Shown here: positions 33,931 to 42,070 of the stretch, piece after piece
How positions within the stretch are numbered: the first letter of the stretch is position 1
How the letters are laid out: each line of letters opens with the position of its first letter
DNA from: Alphaproteobacteria bacterium
GTDB taxonomy: Bacteria > Pseudomonadota > Alphaproteobacteria > Rhodospirillales > WMHbin7
NCBI GenBank assembly: GCA_015231795.1
Contig: JADGAX010000007.1
Span: forward strand, 62,001-126,000
Direction of reading: 5' to 3'
Length of the DNA stretch: 64,000 nucleotides
The notes under the pieces: generated by a model
What the model saw: only the letters and a program-made list of their open reading frames with translations
What the model was told of the DNA's origin: nothing
Databases searched by the model: none
Program-made: the position numbers and the translations under genes

Positions 33931-34862
33931 ACGTGAACGCCAACGCCAATTTCGCGCAAGACAATCCCATGTCGCAGTTTCTGCGCATGGAGCGCATGCC
34001 GCACATCTGGTGCCCTGGCTGCGGCATCGGCACCGTGGTGACGGCCTTTGCTGAAGCCATCAAGAAGTCGGGTCTTGATCTCGACAAGGTCGCCATCGTT
34101 TCCGGCATCGGCTGCACGGGCCGCACCGCCGGATATGTCAAACTCGATTCCTTCCACAGCACGCATGGACGCGCCATTCCCTTGGCTACCGGCCTTAAGC
34201 TGGCCAACCCCGAGATGAAGGTTGTCGTCTTCAGCGGCGACGGCGATCTGACCAGCATCGGCGGCAATCACTTCATCCATGCGGCAAGGCGCAACATGGA
34301 CATTACCGTGATCTGCGTGAACAATTTCACTTATGGCATGACCGGCGGACAGATGACCCCGACCACGCCACACACGGCGAATGCTTCGACCACGCCTTAC
34401 GGCAATTACGAATATCCTTTCAGTCTGCCCTTTGTGGCCGATGCCTGCGGCGCCACCTATGTGGCGCGCTGGACCTCGTTGCACGCCCGCCAGATCAGCG
34501 GGTCGATCAAGGAAGCCCTGAACCACAAGGGGTTTTCCTTTATCGAGGTGATCGCGCCCTGCACCACGCTGTATCAGCGTCGCAACCGACTGGGCGATGG
34601 GTTGGACGCGCTGGAATACTACCAGAACGATGCCGAGATCGCGCACGGCATGGATACCCGCCAGGTCGATATCGACTATCAGGGCAAAATTCGCATCGGC
34701 AAATTCGTCGAGAAGCAAAAGCCCACCTATCTTGACAACGTCAATCAACACTATGCGCAGGTGCTGGGCGACGAATACGAACTGTACGGCAAAACCACCC
34801 CCGAACGGGAAGCCGAGGAAAAGGCCAAGGCCGAGGCTGCCGCCGCCAAGGGTGGCGCGTGA
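33927..34862 (+). CDS. korB: 2-oxoglutarate:ferredoxin oxidoreductase, beta (TPP-binding) subunit
   Basis: 311 residues. The cluster/TPP-binding IWCPGCGIGTVV near residue 28, the second conserved Cys in GIGCTGRTAG, HGRAIPLATGLKLA, and the Mg-TPP motif GDGD (about residues 105-108) followed by VNNFTYGMTGGQ (the NNxxYxMTGGQ signature) are present. The C-terminal tail is rich in Glu/Lys/Ala. Context with hdr, acl and icd genes favours 2-oxoglutarate over pyruvate as substrate. Confidence 0.95.
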   Translation: MNVNANANFAQDNPMSQFLRMERMPHIWCPGCGIGTVVTAFAEAIKKSGLDLDKVAIVSGIGCTGRTAGYVKLDSFHSTHGRAIPLATGLKLANPEMKVVVFSGDGDLTSIGGNHFIHAARRNMDITVICVNNFTYGMTGGQMTPTTPHTANASTTPYGNYEYPFSLPFVADACGATYVARWTSLHARQISGSIKEALNHKGFSFIEVIAPCTTLYQRRNRLGDGLDALEYYQNDAEIAHGMDTRQVDIDYQGKIRIGKFVEKQKPTYLDNVNQHYAQVLGDEYELYGKTTPEREAEEKAKAEAAAAKGGA

Positions 34863-35449
34863 TGATGGAAGTTCGCTTTTCCGGCTTTGGCGGCCAGGGC
34901 ATCGTTCGCTGCGCTCTGATTACGGGCAAGGCAATCTCGCTCTATGACGACAAGTTCGCCACCATGACCCAGAGCTTCGGACCCGAGGCCAGAGGCGGCG
35001 CTTGCAGTTCGCAGTTGGTGGTGTCGGAAACGCGCGTGCTTTATCCCTATGTCACGGTGCCGGGTGTTTTGGTGGCGCTGTCGCAGGAAGCCTACAACAA
35101 GTACGAGCCTGAGCTTGGCAATGGCGGCATTCTGATCGTCGAGCAGGATCTGGTGAAGCAGAAGCCCGATACCGGACGCGTGCAGATTTTCCCGGTTCCG
35201 GCCACCCGCTTCGCCGAGGAGTTGGGCAATCGCCTGTTCGCCAATCTGGTTGTGATCGGCTTCTTCGCCGCCGTCACGAAATGCGTGACCCCCGATGCCG
35301 TCAAAAAGGCGCTGCCCGAGTTGGTGCCGGGCCGCTTCCTGAAAGCCAATATCCAGGCTTTCGATAAGGGCTACGCCTATGGCAACGAACTGATGGCCAC
35401 CAGGGACGGCGCTGGGAAAATGGCTGATGTCTGTGAGGCTGTAGAATGA
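34862..35449 (+). CDS. korC: 2-oxoglutarate:ferredoxin oxidoreductase, gamma subunit
   Basis: 195 residues with the gamma-subunit signature EVRFSGFGGQGIV at the N-terminus and QSFGPEARGGACSSQLVVS. The gamma domain completes the CoA-binding part of 2-oxoacid oxidoreductases. GTG 34859, ATG 34862 and ATG 34865 are all possible starts at the korB stop; ATG 34862 was taken. It overlaps hdrA by 4 nt, so the oxidoreductase and HdrA are translationally linked. Confidence 0.92.
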   Translation: MMEVRFSGFGGQGIVRCALITGKAISLYDDKFATMTQSFGPEARGGACSSQLVVSETRVLYPYVTVPGVLVALSQEAYNKYEPELGNGGILIVEQDLVKQKPDTGRVQIFPVPATRFAEELGNRLFANLVVIGFFAAVTKCVTPDAVKKALPELVPGRFLKANIQAFDKGYAYGNELMATRDGAGKMADVCEAVE

Positions 35450-37404
35450 CAAAGCGTACGGGCGTCTTCGTCTGCCATTGCGGCAACAATATCGCGGCTA
35501 CCGTCGATGTGGCGCGCGTGGCCAAGGAAATGGGTGAGGTCGAAGGCGTCATCTTCTCGAAAGACTATGTCTATATGTGTTCCGACCCCGGTCAGAGCAC
35601 AATGGCCAATGCCATCAAGGACAACAAGCTGGACAGCGTCGTCGTTTCCTGCTGCTCGCCGACGCTGCATGAAAAGACCTTTCGCGAGGTGACGGAAGAC
35701 GGCGGCGAGTTGAACCCATACCGCTGCGAGATCGCCAATATCCGCGAACAGTGCGCCTGGGTGCACAAGGAAAAGCCCAAGGCCACGGAAAAGGCACTGA
35801 AGATCACCAAGGCCGCCATCAAGCGTGTGCAGAACAATCAGTCGCTGACCCCCATTGGCGTTCCCGTCACCAAGCGGGTGATGGTGATCGGCGGCGGTGT
35901 CGCCGGCATTCAGGCGGCGCTTGATCTGGCCAATGCCGGGCTTCAGGTGGTGCTGGTCGAAAAAAGCCCCACCCTTGGCGGCAACATGATCAAGCTGTCG
36001 GAAACCTTCCCGACGCTCGACTGCTCGCAATGCATTCTCTCGCCCAAGATGGTCGAGGTTTCCAAGAACAAGAACATTAAACTTCTGACCCAGGCAGAGG
36101 TTCAGGAAGTTTCGGGCTTTGTCGGCAATTTCAAGGTCAAGGTCCGCCAGAAGGCGATCTTCGTCGATCCCGAACTGTGCAAGATCTGCGACGATTGCTC
36201 GAAAGTTTGCCCTACCGTCGTCAAGAACGAATATGACGAGAACCTAACGGCGCGCCGCGCCATTTTCATTCCCTTCGCGCAAGCGATCCCAGCGACCTAT
36301 ACGCTGGATGAAAGCTCCTGCCTGGGATTGAACCCCGTTGTTTGCGGCAAATGCGCCGATGTTTGCGAAGTGGGCGCCATCAATTACGACATGCGTCCGA
36401 AGATGATCACCGAGGATGTGGGCGCCATCGTCGTCGCCACCGGATTCGATCTGTACGGCAAGGAGAATCTGGGTGAGTACGGCATGGGCAAGTACGAGGA
36501 CGTGCTTGACGGCTTGCAGTTCGAGCGCCTGTGTTCGGCATCCGGCCCCACCGGCGGCCATGTCCTGCGCCCCAGCGACCACAAGGAACCCAAGAACGTC
36601 GTCTTCATCCAGTGCGCAGGCTCTCGCGATCCTGAATCGCACTGCGCCTATTGCTCGAAGATTTGCTGCATGTACACGGCCAAACACGCCACCTTGTACA
36701 AGCATCACGTTCCCGATGGCCAAGCCTATGTCTTCTATATCGACATTCGTTCGGGCGGCAAGGGATACGAGGAATTCGTGCAGCGTTCGATGGAACGCGA
36801 CGAAGTGATGTATTTGCGCGGACGCGTCTCGAAAGTTTACGAGCAGGACGGCAAGATGGTGGTCAAGGGCGTGGACACCATTTCCGGCAAGAATGTTCAG
36901 ATTGACGCCGACATGGTGGTTCTGGCTTTGGCCATGCAGCCGTCGAAGGGGACTGCGGATGTCGCCAAGACCCTGAAGATCGGGCGCGACAAGGACGGCT
37001 TCTTGGCCGAAGCGCATCCCAAACTGCGCCCTGTTGAAAGTGTTACGGCTGGCATTTTCCTGGCGGGCGCCGCCCAGGCACCCAAAGACATTCCGGAAAC
37101 CGTCTGCCAAGCCAGCGCCGCCGCCAGCAAGGTGATCGCGCTGTTGTCGAAGGATGAGCTGATGCACAGCCCGGCCATCGCCAAGGTGCGCTTGAGCCAC
37201 TGCACGGGCTGCGAAATGTGCGTTCAGGCCTGCCCATACGGCGCCATCAGCCTGACCGGCCCTGGCGCCAAGGCCAACGTCAATGACGTTCTGTGCGAAG
37301 GTTGCGGCACCTGTCAGGCGGTCTGCCTGCGCGCCGCCATCGACGTGAAGAATATCACGCAGTTGCAGATTCACGACATGATCAACGCCTCTCTTGGAGT
37401 GTGA
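35446..37404 (+). CDS. hdrA: HdrA-like electron-bifurcating flavoprotein
   Basis: 652 residues, the usual HdrA length. N-terminal region with GVFVCHCGNNI, then an FAD domain (VMVIGGGVAGIQAALDL, about residues 146-162) and the HdrA-typical LDCSQCILSPKMVEV (Cys193, Cys196). Ferredoxin-type clusters follow: CKICDDCSKVCP, CGKCADVC, CTGCEMCVQACP and CEGCGTCQAVC. The flavin of HdrA is the established site of bifurcation in methanogen Hdr-Mvh. Position between korC and flxD places a ferredoxin-reducing centre next to the ferredoxin-consuming enzyme. Confidence 0.92.
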   Translation: MTKRTGVFVCHCGNNIAATVDVARVAKEMGEVEGVIFSKDYVYMCSDPGQSTMANAIKDNKLDSVVVSCCSPTLHEKTFREVTEDGGELNPYRCEIANIREQCAWVHKEKPKATEKALKITKAAIKRVQNNQSLTPIGVPVTKRVMVIGGGVAGIQAALDLANAGLQVVLVEKSPTLGGNMIKLSETFPTLDCSQCILSPKMVEVSKNKNIKLLTQAEVQEVSGFVGNFKVKVRQKAIFVDPELCKICDDCSKVCPTVVKNEYDENLTARRAIFIPFAQAIPATYTLDESSCLGLNPVVCGKCADVCEVGAINYDMRPKMITEDVGAIVVATGFDLYGKENLGEYGMGKYEDVLDGLQFERLCSASGPTGGHVLRPSDHKEPKNVVFIQCAGSRDPESHCAYCSKICCMYTAKHATLYKHHVPDGQAYVFYIDIRSGGKGYEEFVQRSMERDEVMYLRGRVSKVYEQDGKMVVKGVDTISGKNVQIDADMVVLALAMQPSKGTADVAKTLKIGRDKDGFLAEAHPKLRPVESVTAGIFLAGAAQAPKDIPETVCQASAAASKVIALLSKDELMHSPAIAKVRLSHCTGCEMCVQACPYGAISLTGPGAKANVNDVLCEGCGTCQAVCLRAAIDVKNITQLQIHDMINASLGV

Positions 37405-37409
37405 GCGCC

Positions 37410-37859
37410 GTGGCGAACGCAGTAGAAACCGCCAAGGACGAAACGGGTTTCGAACCCAAGATCGTCGCTTTCCTATGCAAATGGTGCTCGTCGGCGGGCA
37501 GCGACCTGGCGGGCGTATCGCGCCTCCAATATCCGTCGAACGCCGTGCCCATCACCATCATGTGCTCGGGTTCCATGTCGCCCATGTTCGTGCTTTCCGC
37601 CTTCAACAAGGGGGCCGATGGCGTGCTGGTTTCGGGGTGCCATCCGGGAGATTGCCACTATCTGAAAGGCAATTTTTTCGCCAGACGCAAAATTTATCTT
37701 GTGCAGAAGCTGTTGCAGTTCGTCGGCCTTGAGAATGACCGTTTCCGCATGAGTTGGGTGTCGGCCGCCGAAGGCGTGAAATTCGCAGGCGTCGTCGATG
37801 AGTTCGTGAAAGACATCAAGAAGCTGGGACCGCAAACCCGGCTGAAGGCGAAGCGCTGA
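37410..37859 (+). CDS. flxD: MvhD/FlxD-like iron-sulfur electron-transfer protein
   Basis: About 149 residues. The [2Fe-2S]-type cysteine pattern of MvhD is present: FLCKWCSSAGSD, MCSGSM and VSGCHPGDCHYLKGN. MvhD/FlxD connects the electron-donating module to HdrA. The GTG at 37410 lies 10 bases after a GGAG; a GTG at 37401 overlapping the hdrA stop is also in frame but sits too close to that site. It overlaps the next gene by 1 nt. Confidence 0.88.
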   Translation: MANAVETAKDETGFEPKIVAFLCKWCSSAGSDLAGVSRLQYPSNAVPITIMCSGSMSPMFVLSAFNKGADGVLVSGCHPGDCHYLKGNFFARRKIYLVQKLLQFVGLENDRFRMSWVSAAEGVKFAGVVDEFVKDIKKLGPQTRLKAKR

Positions 37860-38893
37860 TGATCGATGTTGCCGCCCTGAGGGCTCACGCCAAGTCTTTG
37901 CTCGAGAAGGGAACCGTGCGCGCCGTGATCGGCTATCGCAAAAGCACGGCTGGTCTGTTGGCCGAACCGGCGACGATTGCCGAAGCCGCACAGGCTGACG
38001 ATCTGATCTTCGATCCCACCTGCGTGCAGAATTTGGCCCTTTATCTGGTCAACGACAAAAAGGAGCGGGCGCATTCCCGCTCGGACGACAAGCGCCCGGT
38101 GGCCGTGGTCGCCAAGGGGTGCGATTCGCGCGCCATTACGGTTCTGTTGCAAGAAAAGCATTTCCCGCGCGAAAGCGTGCATGTGATCGGCGTGTCTTGC
38201 GAGGGAACGGGCGTCGTCGATGCCCGCAAACTGGCCAAGAAGCTGGACGGCAAGAAGGCGCTGTCGGTGACTTTCGATGGAGCCGAGGCCTTTTCGGTCA
38301 TGACCGAAGACGGCGCGCAAAGCATACCCGCCGCCCTGGTGATGGCCGAGCGTTGCCTGGAATGCCGTTCGGCGCATCCGACGCTGTCCGACATGACATT
38401 TGGCGAGGCGAAGGCGGACAGGACGTTGCATGCCCCTTTCCAGGCGGTGAAGGCGCGCATGAAGGACGAACAGGACGACCGCTGGTCCTTCTGGGCGCGC
38501 CAATTCGACCGCTGTCTGCGCTGCTACGCCTGCCGATCGGTTTGTCCGATGTGCTATTGCGAGGAATGCGTGGTCGACAGCATCAGTTTCGCGGTGCTTC
38601 CCGATACCACGGCTGATGAGAAGGCGGATCGCATTAAATGGATCGAGCGTTCTCCCGCCCGTTCCGAGACCGCCATGTACCATATGGTGCGCGCCATCCA
38701 TCTGGCCGGGCGCTGCGTCGATTGCGCGGAATGCGAACGGGTCTGTCCGGTCAACATTCCACTGCGCCTGTTGAACACGCGCCTTGAGATGGAGGCTTTC
38801 GAGACCTTCGAGTACAACCCCGGATCGGATATGAATGCGCCGACGTTGACATCGTCGTTCCGCGATACCGATCCCAACAGTTTCATCAGGTAG
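37859..38893 (+). CDS. Flx-type iron-sulfur protein (FrhB/dicluster-like, FlxB/C class)
   Basis: 344 residues. The N-terminal half resembles the coenzyme F420 hydrogenase beta / AsrA-like scaffold (IFDPTCVQNLALYL; AVVAKGCDSRAITVLLQ). The C-terminal half carries a Cys-rich motif LRCYACRSVCPMCYCEECV and a second cluster CVDCAECERVCP. In Desulfovibrio FlxABCD-HdrABC two such iron-sulfur proteins bridge the NADH-oxidising FlxA and the MvhD-like FlxD; position D-x-x-A matches. Which of FlxB or FlxC it equals was not decided. Confidence 0.75.
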   Translation: MIDVAALRAHAKSLLEKGTVRAVIGYRKSTAGLLAEPATIAEAAQADDLIFDPTCVQNLALYLVNDKKERAHSRSDDKRPVAVVAKGCDSRAITVLLQEKHFPRESVHVIGVSCEGTGVVDARKLAKKLDGKKALSVTFDGAEAFSVMTEDGAQSIPAALVMAERCLECRSAHPTLSDMTFGEAKADRTLHAPFQAVKARMKDEQDDRWSFWARQFDRCLRCYACRSVCPMCYCEECVVDSISFAVLPDTTADEKADRIKWIERSPARSETAMYHMVRAIHLAGRCVDCAECERVCPVNIPLRLLNTRLEMEAFETFEYNPGSDMNAPTLTSSFRDTDPNSFIR

Positions 38894-38897
38894 GCCC

Positions 38898-39953
38898 ATG
38901 TCAAAAAACGTTGCCATGGAGAAGATGCTGAACAAGGCTGATCTGGCCGCCTGGATGGGCAAGCTGGACTCGCATCGCCTGTTCTCGCCTGCTCTCGAAG
39001 ACGAAGATGTCTGGAACTATATGCCGGTGGACGACGCCGCCAAGGTTCAGCTTAATCACCCCAATACCGTGCGCCCGCCCAAAGGCTTTGTCTTTCCGCA
39101 GCGCGAAGTGCTTTACGAATATTCGCAAGTTCCCGGCGAAGCCCCCGTTCTGAACGAGACGCTGCCCGATCCGGCGCCCGCCGTCGTTTTCGGCGTGCGG
39201 CCTTGTGATTCGCGTGGGCTGGTGCGTCAGGACATCGTGTTCACCAAAGAGTACGAAGACCCCTATTATCATGGTCGCCGCGCCAAGGTGATCTATGTCG
39301 GCCAAGCCTGCAACGCGCCGCCGTCGGCGAATTGCTTTTGCATGTCGGTGGGCGGCTCGCCCTCTGCCGAGGACGGTCTTGACGTGCTGATGACCGAGTT
39401 GGACGGCAAGTATCATGTCAAGGCCTTGACCCCGCGCGGCGCCGACTTGCTGGCCAAGGGCGGCGATTTGTTCAAGGACGCGCAATCGTCAGACAAGGCC
39501 GCGGTCGAGAAGGCCCATGCGCAAGCCAAGGCGCATCCCCAGCGCCCGATCAAGGATTTGGGCAAGGTGGCGGGCGCCTTGAAGGCGAATTTCGATTCGC
39601 CCGCCTGGGACGAGATGGCCAAGGCCTGCATCGGCTGCGGCATCTGCACCTTCCTGTGCCCGACCTGCCATTGCTTCGACATCAGCGACGAAGTGAAATG
39701 TTCAAGCCCCTGCAAGGGCGAGCGGGTGCGCACCTGGGATACCTGCCAGTTTCCCGATTTCACCATGCACACGTCGGGACACAATCCCCGCGAGACACTG
39801 GGATCGCGCCTGCGCCAGCGCGTGTGCCACAAGTTCCTTTACTTCGTCGAGAACCACGATACTCAGCAATGCACCGGCTGTGGCCGCTGCGTTTCGCTGT
39901 GCCCCGTGGGCATCGATATCGTTTCCGTCGTCGAGAGGTTGGGGCAGCCATGA
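38898..39953 (+). CDS. Flx-type dicluster iron-sulfur protein (AsrA/HyhB-like, FlxB/C class)
   Basis: 351 residues. AsrA-like features are the N-terminal PPKGFVFPQREVLYEY and the FGVRPCDSRGLVRQDIVF segment, then ACNAPPSANCFC, and two [4Fe-4S] motifs CIGCGICTFLCPTCHC and CTGCGRCVSLCP in the C-terminal third. Such proteins form the beta subunit of sulfhydrogenases and anaerobic sulfite reductases, paired with an NAD(P)H/FAD subunit, which is exactly what follows here with a 4-nt overlap. Confidence 0.78.
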   Translation: MSKNVAMEKMLNKADLAAWMGKLDSHRLFSPALEDEDVWNYMPVDDAAKVQLNHPNTVRPPKGFVFPQREVLYEYSQVPGEAPVLNETLPDPAPAVVFGVRPCDSRGLVRQDIVFTKEYEDPYYHGRRAKVIYVGQACNAPPSANCFCMSVGGSPSAEDGLDVLMTELDGKYHVKALTPRGADLLAKGGDLFKDAQSSDKAAVEKAHAQAKAHPQRPIKDLGKVAGALKANFDSPAWDEMAKACIGCGICTFLCPTCHCFDISDEVKCSSPCKGERVRTWDTCQFPDFTMHTSGHNPRETLGSRLRQRVCHKFLYFVENHDTQQCTGCGRCVSLCPVGIDIVSVVERLGQP

Positions 39954-40774
39954 GCCAGAACGCTTACCTGCCGAAGTTGGGGCGCATCGCCGCCATCAAG
40001 GAAGAAGTCGCCGGAGCCAGGGCCATCAAGACGTTCCGCATCGAGTTCGTGAACGGCGATGGTTTCGAGCATGATTGCGGTCAATGCGCCATGATCTCTG
40101 TGTTCGGCAAGGGCGAGAGCATGATCTCCATCGCCTCGGCGCCGCACATCAAGGATTACAAGCAGTTCAGCATCATGCGCACGGGCCGCGTCACCACGGC
40201 GCTGCACGATCTGAATGTGGGCGATGTGGTGGGGGTTCGCGGCCCCTATGGCAACAAGTTTCCGGTCAAGGACTGGAAGGGCAAGAATCTGATCTTCATC
40301 GGCGGCGGCTGCGGCCTGGCCCCCATCTGGCCTGTGGTGCAGACGGCGGTCAAGGATCGCGGGCAGTTCGGCAAGATCACGGTGTTCTATGGTGGCCGCT
40401 CGTCTCGCGACATCATGTACCGCAACGAGCTTGAGAAGCTGAGGGGCGACGTCGACGTGCATCTGTCGATCGACGCCCAGGAAGAAGGCTGGGACGGCTA
40501 TTGCGGTTTCGTTCCCGCCAATGTGATGACCAAGGCCCCCAAGGCCGACAACGCCATCGCCATCACCTGCGGCCCGCCGATCATGATCAAATACGTCATC
40601 CAAAACTTGAAGGATTTGGGGTTCGAGGATGATATGATCTACACGACCATCGAGAACAAAATGAAGTGCGGCATCGGCAAATGCGGGCGCTGCAACGTGG
40701 GCAAGGACTATGTGTGCGTCAATGGCCCGGTCTATTCCTGGGCCGCGCTTAAAGACCTGCCGCAAGAATATTAA
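39950..40774 (+). CDS. flxA: FlxA-like NAD(P)H/FAD oxidoreductase subunit
   Basis: 274 residues of the ferredoxin-reductase/PyrK/HyhG family. An FAD-binding barrel (SIASAPH and VRGPYGNKFPV) is followed by an NAD(P) domain (LIFIGGGCGLAPIWPVV; ITCGPPIMIKYV) and a C-terminal [2Fe-2S] motif MKCGIGKCGRCNVGKDYVC. This is the likely entry point for NADH into the Flx-Hdr assembly. It closes the flx block; the acl genes begin 21 bp later. Confidence 0.87.
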   Translation: MSQNAYLPKLGRIAAIKEEVAGARAIKTFRIEFVNGDGFEHDCGQCAMISVFGKGESMISIASAPHIKDYKQFSIMRTGRVTTALHDLNVGDVVGVRGPYGNKFPVKDWKGKNLIFIGGGCGLAPIWPVVQTAVKDRGQFGKITVFYGGRSSRDIMYRNELEKLRGDVDVHLSIDAQEEGWDGYCGFVPANVMTKAPKADNAIAITCGPPIMIKYVIQNLKDLGFEDDMIYTTIENKMKCGIGKCGRCNVGKDYVCVNGPVYSWAALKDLPQEY

Positions 40775-40795
40775 GCCTAGTTAGGGGTAAAGAAG

Positions 40796-42070
40796 ATGAA
40801 CATCACCGGCATGCTCTGGGGTTCGAAGCTCCTGAAGATCGTGGATTTCCCGACGTCGGAAATTCTGGGTCCCGAGGCCAGCGAACACGAGATCAAGGAC
40901 CTGATCGCCAAATGCGGCGAGGTCTTCGTCAAGCCCATCTTCCGGGGCGGCGTCGGCAAGAAGGGCAAGGCTGGCCTTCTGGGGCGCGCCAAGAACCTGA
41001 AGACGGCGCTGGCCGAGAAAGAGCGCCTGTATTTCGCCGTGCACACGCATGGCAACCAGACCGCCAAGGCCCAGGGCGTCACCTTCGAGGGCGCGGTTCC
41101 GGCCGAGCATGAAGTGTATGTCTCGATCACCGATTCCACCAAATTCAGGGCGCCGACGCTGACCATCACCCACAAGGGCGGCATGGACATCGAGGAATTG
41201 GGCAAGGACGACATCGCGGAAATTCCCTTTGATCCGCTGACCGGCCTGAAGTCGTTCGTCATCACCAACGCGCTGTCCGACATCAAGGCTCCGCGCGAGA
41301 TCATTTCGCCGTTGGCGCAGAACCTGCCCAAGCTGTGGGACTTGTTCCACCACTATGGCATGACGACGCTGGAGCTGAACCCCATCCGCATGAGCCAGAA
41401 GAAGCCCGGCACGCTGACCCCGGTCGCCTGCGACTTCAAATGCGGCTTCGACCAGGACGATCCCCGCGTCAAGCGCTTGAAGCTGCCCTCTGAATTGTTC
41501 GCCGTCGATTATTCCGACTTCGAGCAGGAGATCAATCAGCTGCGCACCTATCAGGGCCAGTCCGACGTGTCGGTGATCAATCCCAACGGCACCATCCTGG
41601 CTCCCACCTTCGGCGGCGGCGCCAATTCGCTGGTTACCGAATTCCTGGGCGACGACGCCATCATCTCGTCGGATTTCGGCGGCAACCCGCCCTATGAGAA
41701 GATGCGCGAAGTGATGCGCATCTGCCTGAAGCATTGGTTGAAGCAGACCAATGTTCTGTTCGTCATCGGCGGCAAGGCCAACAACACCGACATCTTCGTG
41801 ACCTTCCGCGCCATGGCCGACGCTTTGCGCGAATATGTGTCGGCCAATGGCCCGACGCCGCTTTACGTGGTGATTGGACGCGGCGGTCCCAACCTGTCGC
41901 GTGGCCTGCTGGCCTTCAAGGACGTCTGCGATTCCTTGGGTCTTCCTTACCGTATCTTCGCCTTCGATTCGGCGATGACCGATGTCGTTCGCTATGCTCA
42001 GGAAGCCGACCGCTGGATGAAGGCGGGCGGGCGCGAGATGCTGGCTAAGAAGCTGGGAGTTGCGGCATGA
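40796..42070 (+). CDS. aclB: ATP citrate lyase, succinyl-CoA-synthetase-beta-like subunit
   Basis: 424 residues. The N-terminal ATP-grasp portion (EVFVKPIFRGGVGKKGKAG; TTLELNPIRMSQKK) and the C-terminal CoA-ligase flavodoxin-like domain (FGGGANSLVTEFLGDDA; NVLFVIGGKANNTDIF; VVIGRGGPNLSRGL) match the SCS-beta-like half of ATP citrate lyase. Together with the next gene it would cleave citrate to oxaloacetate and acetyl-CoA at the cost of ATP, the diagnostic rTCA reaction. The start overlaps nothing; a GGGGTAAAGAAG site precedes it. Pairing with a fused 916-residue partner points to the divergent type of lyase. Confidence 0.85.
   Translation: MNITGMLWGSKLLKIVDFPTSEILGPEASEHEIKDLIAKCGEVFVKPIFRGGVGKKGKAGLLGRAKNLKTALAEKERLYFAVHTHGNQTAKAQGVTFEGAVPAEHEVYVSITDSTKFRAPTLTITHKGGMDIEELGKDDIAEIPFDPLTGLKSFVITNALSDIKAPREIISPLAQNLPKLWDLFHHYGMTTLELNPIRMSQKKPGTLTPVACDFKCGFDQDDPRVKRLKLPSELFAVDYSDFEQEINQLRTYQGQSDVSVINPNGTILAPTFGGGANSLVTEFLGDDAIISSDFGGNPPYEKMREVMRICLKHWLKQTNVLFVIGGKANNTDIFVTFRAMADALREYVSANGPTPLYVVIGRGGPNLSRGLLAFKDVCDSLGLPYRIFAFDSAMTDVVRYAQEADRWMKAGGREMLAKKLGVAA

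Noticed and set aside
32493-35449. Pyruvate or isovalerate:ferredoxin oxidoreductase instead of 2-oxoglutarate
   Set aside because: Four-subunit D-A-B-C order and linkage to acl, icd and fumarate reductase favour 2-oxoglutarate, though substrate specificity cannot be proven by sequence.
30770-37404. A sulfur-oxidising sHdr system
   Set aside because: sHdr loci carry two HdrB and two HdrC genes plus lipoate-binding proteins; here there is one HdrB, one HdrC and an Flx/MvhD module.
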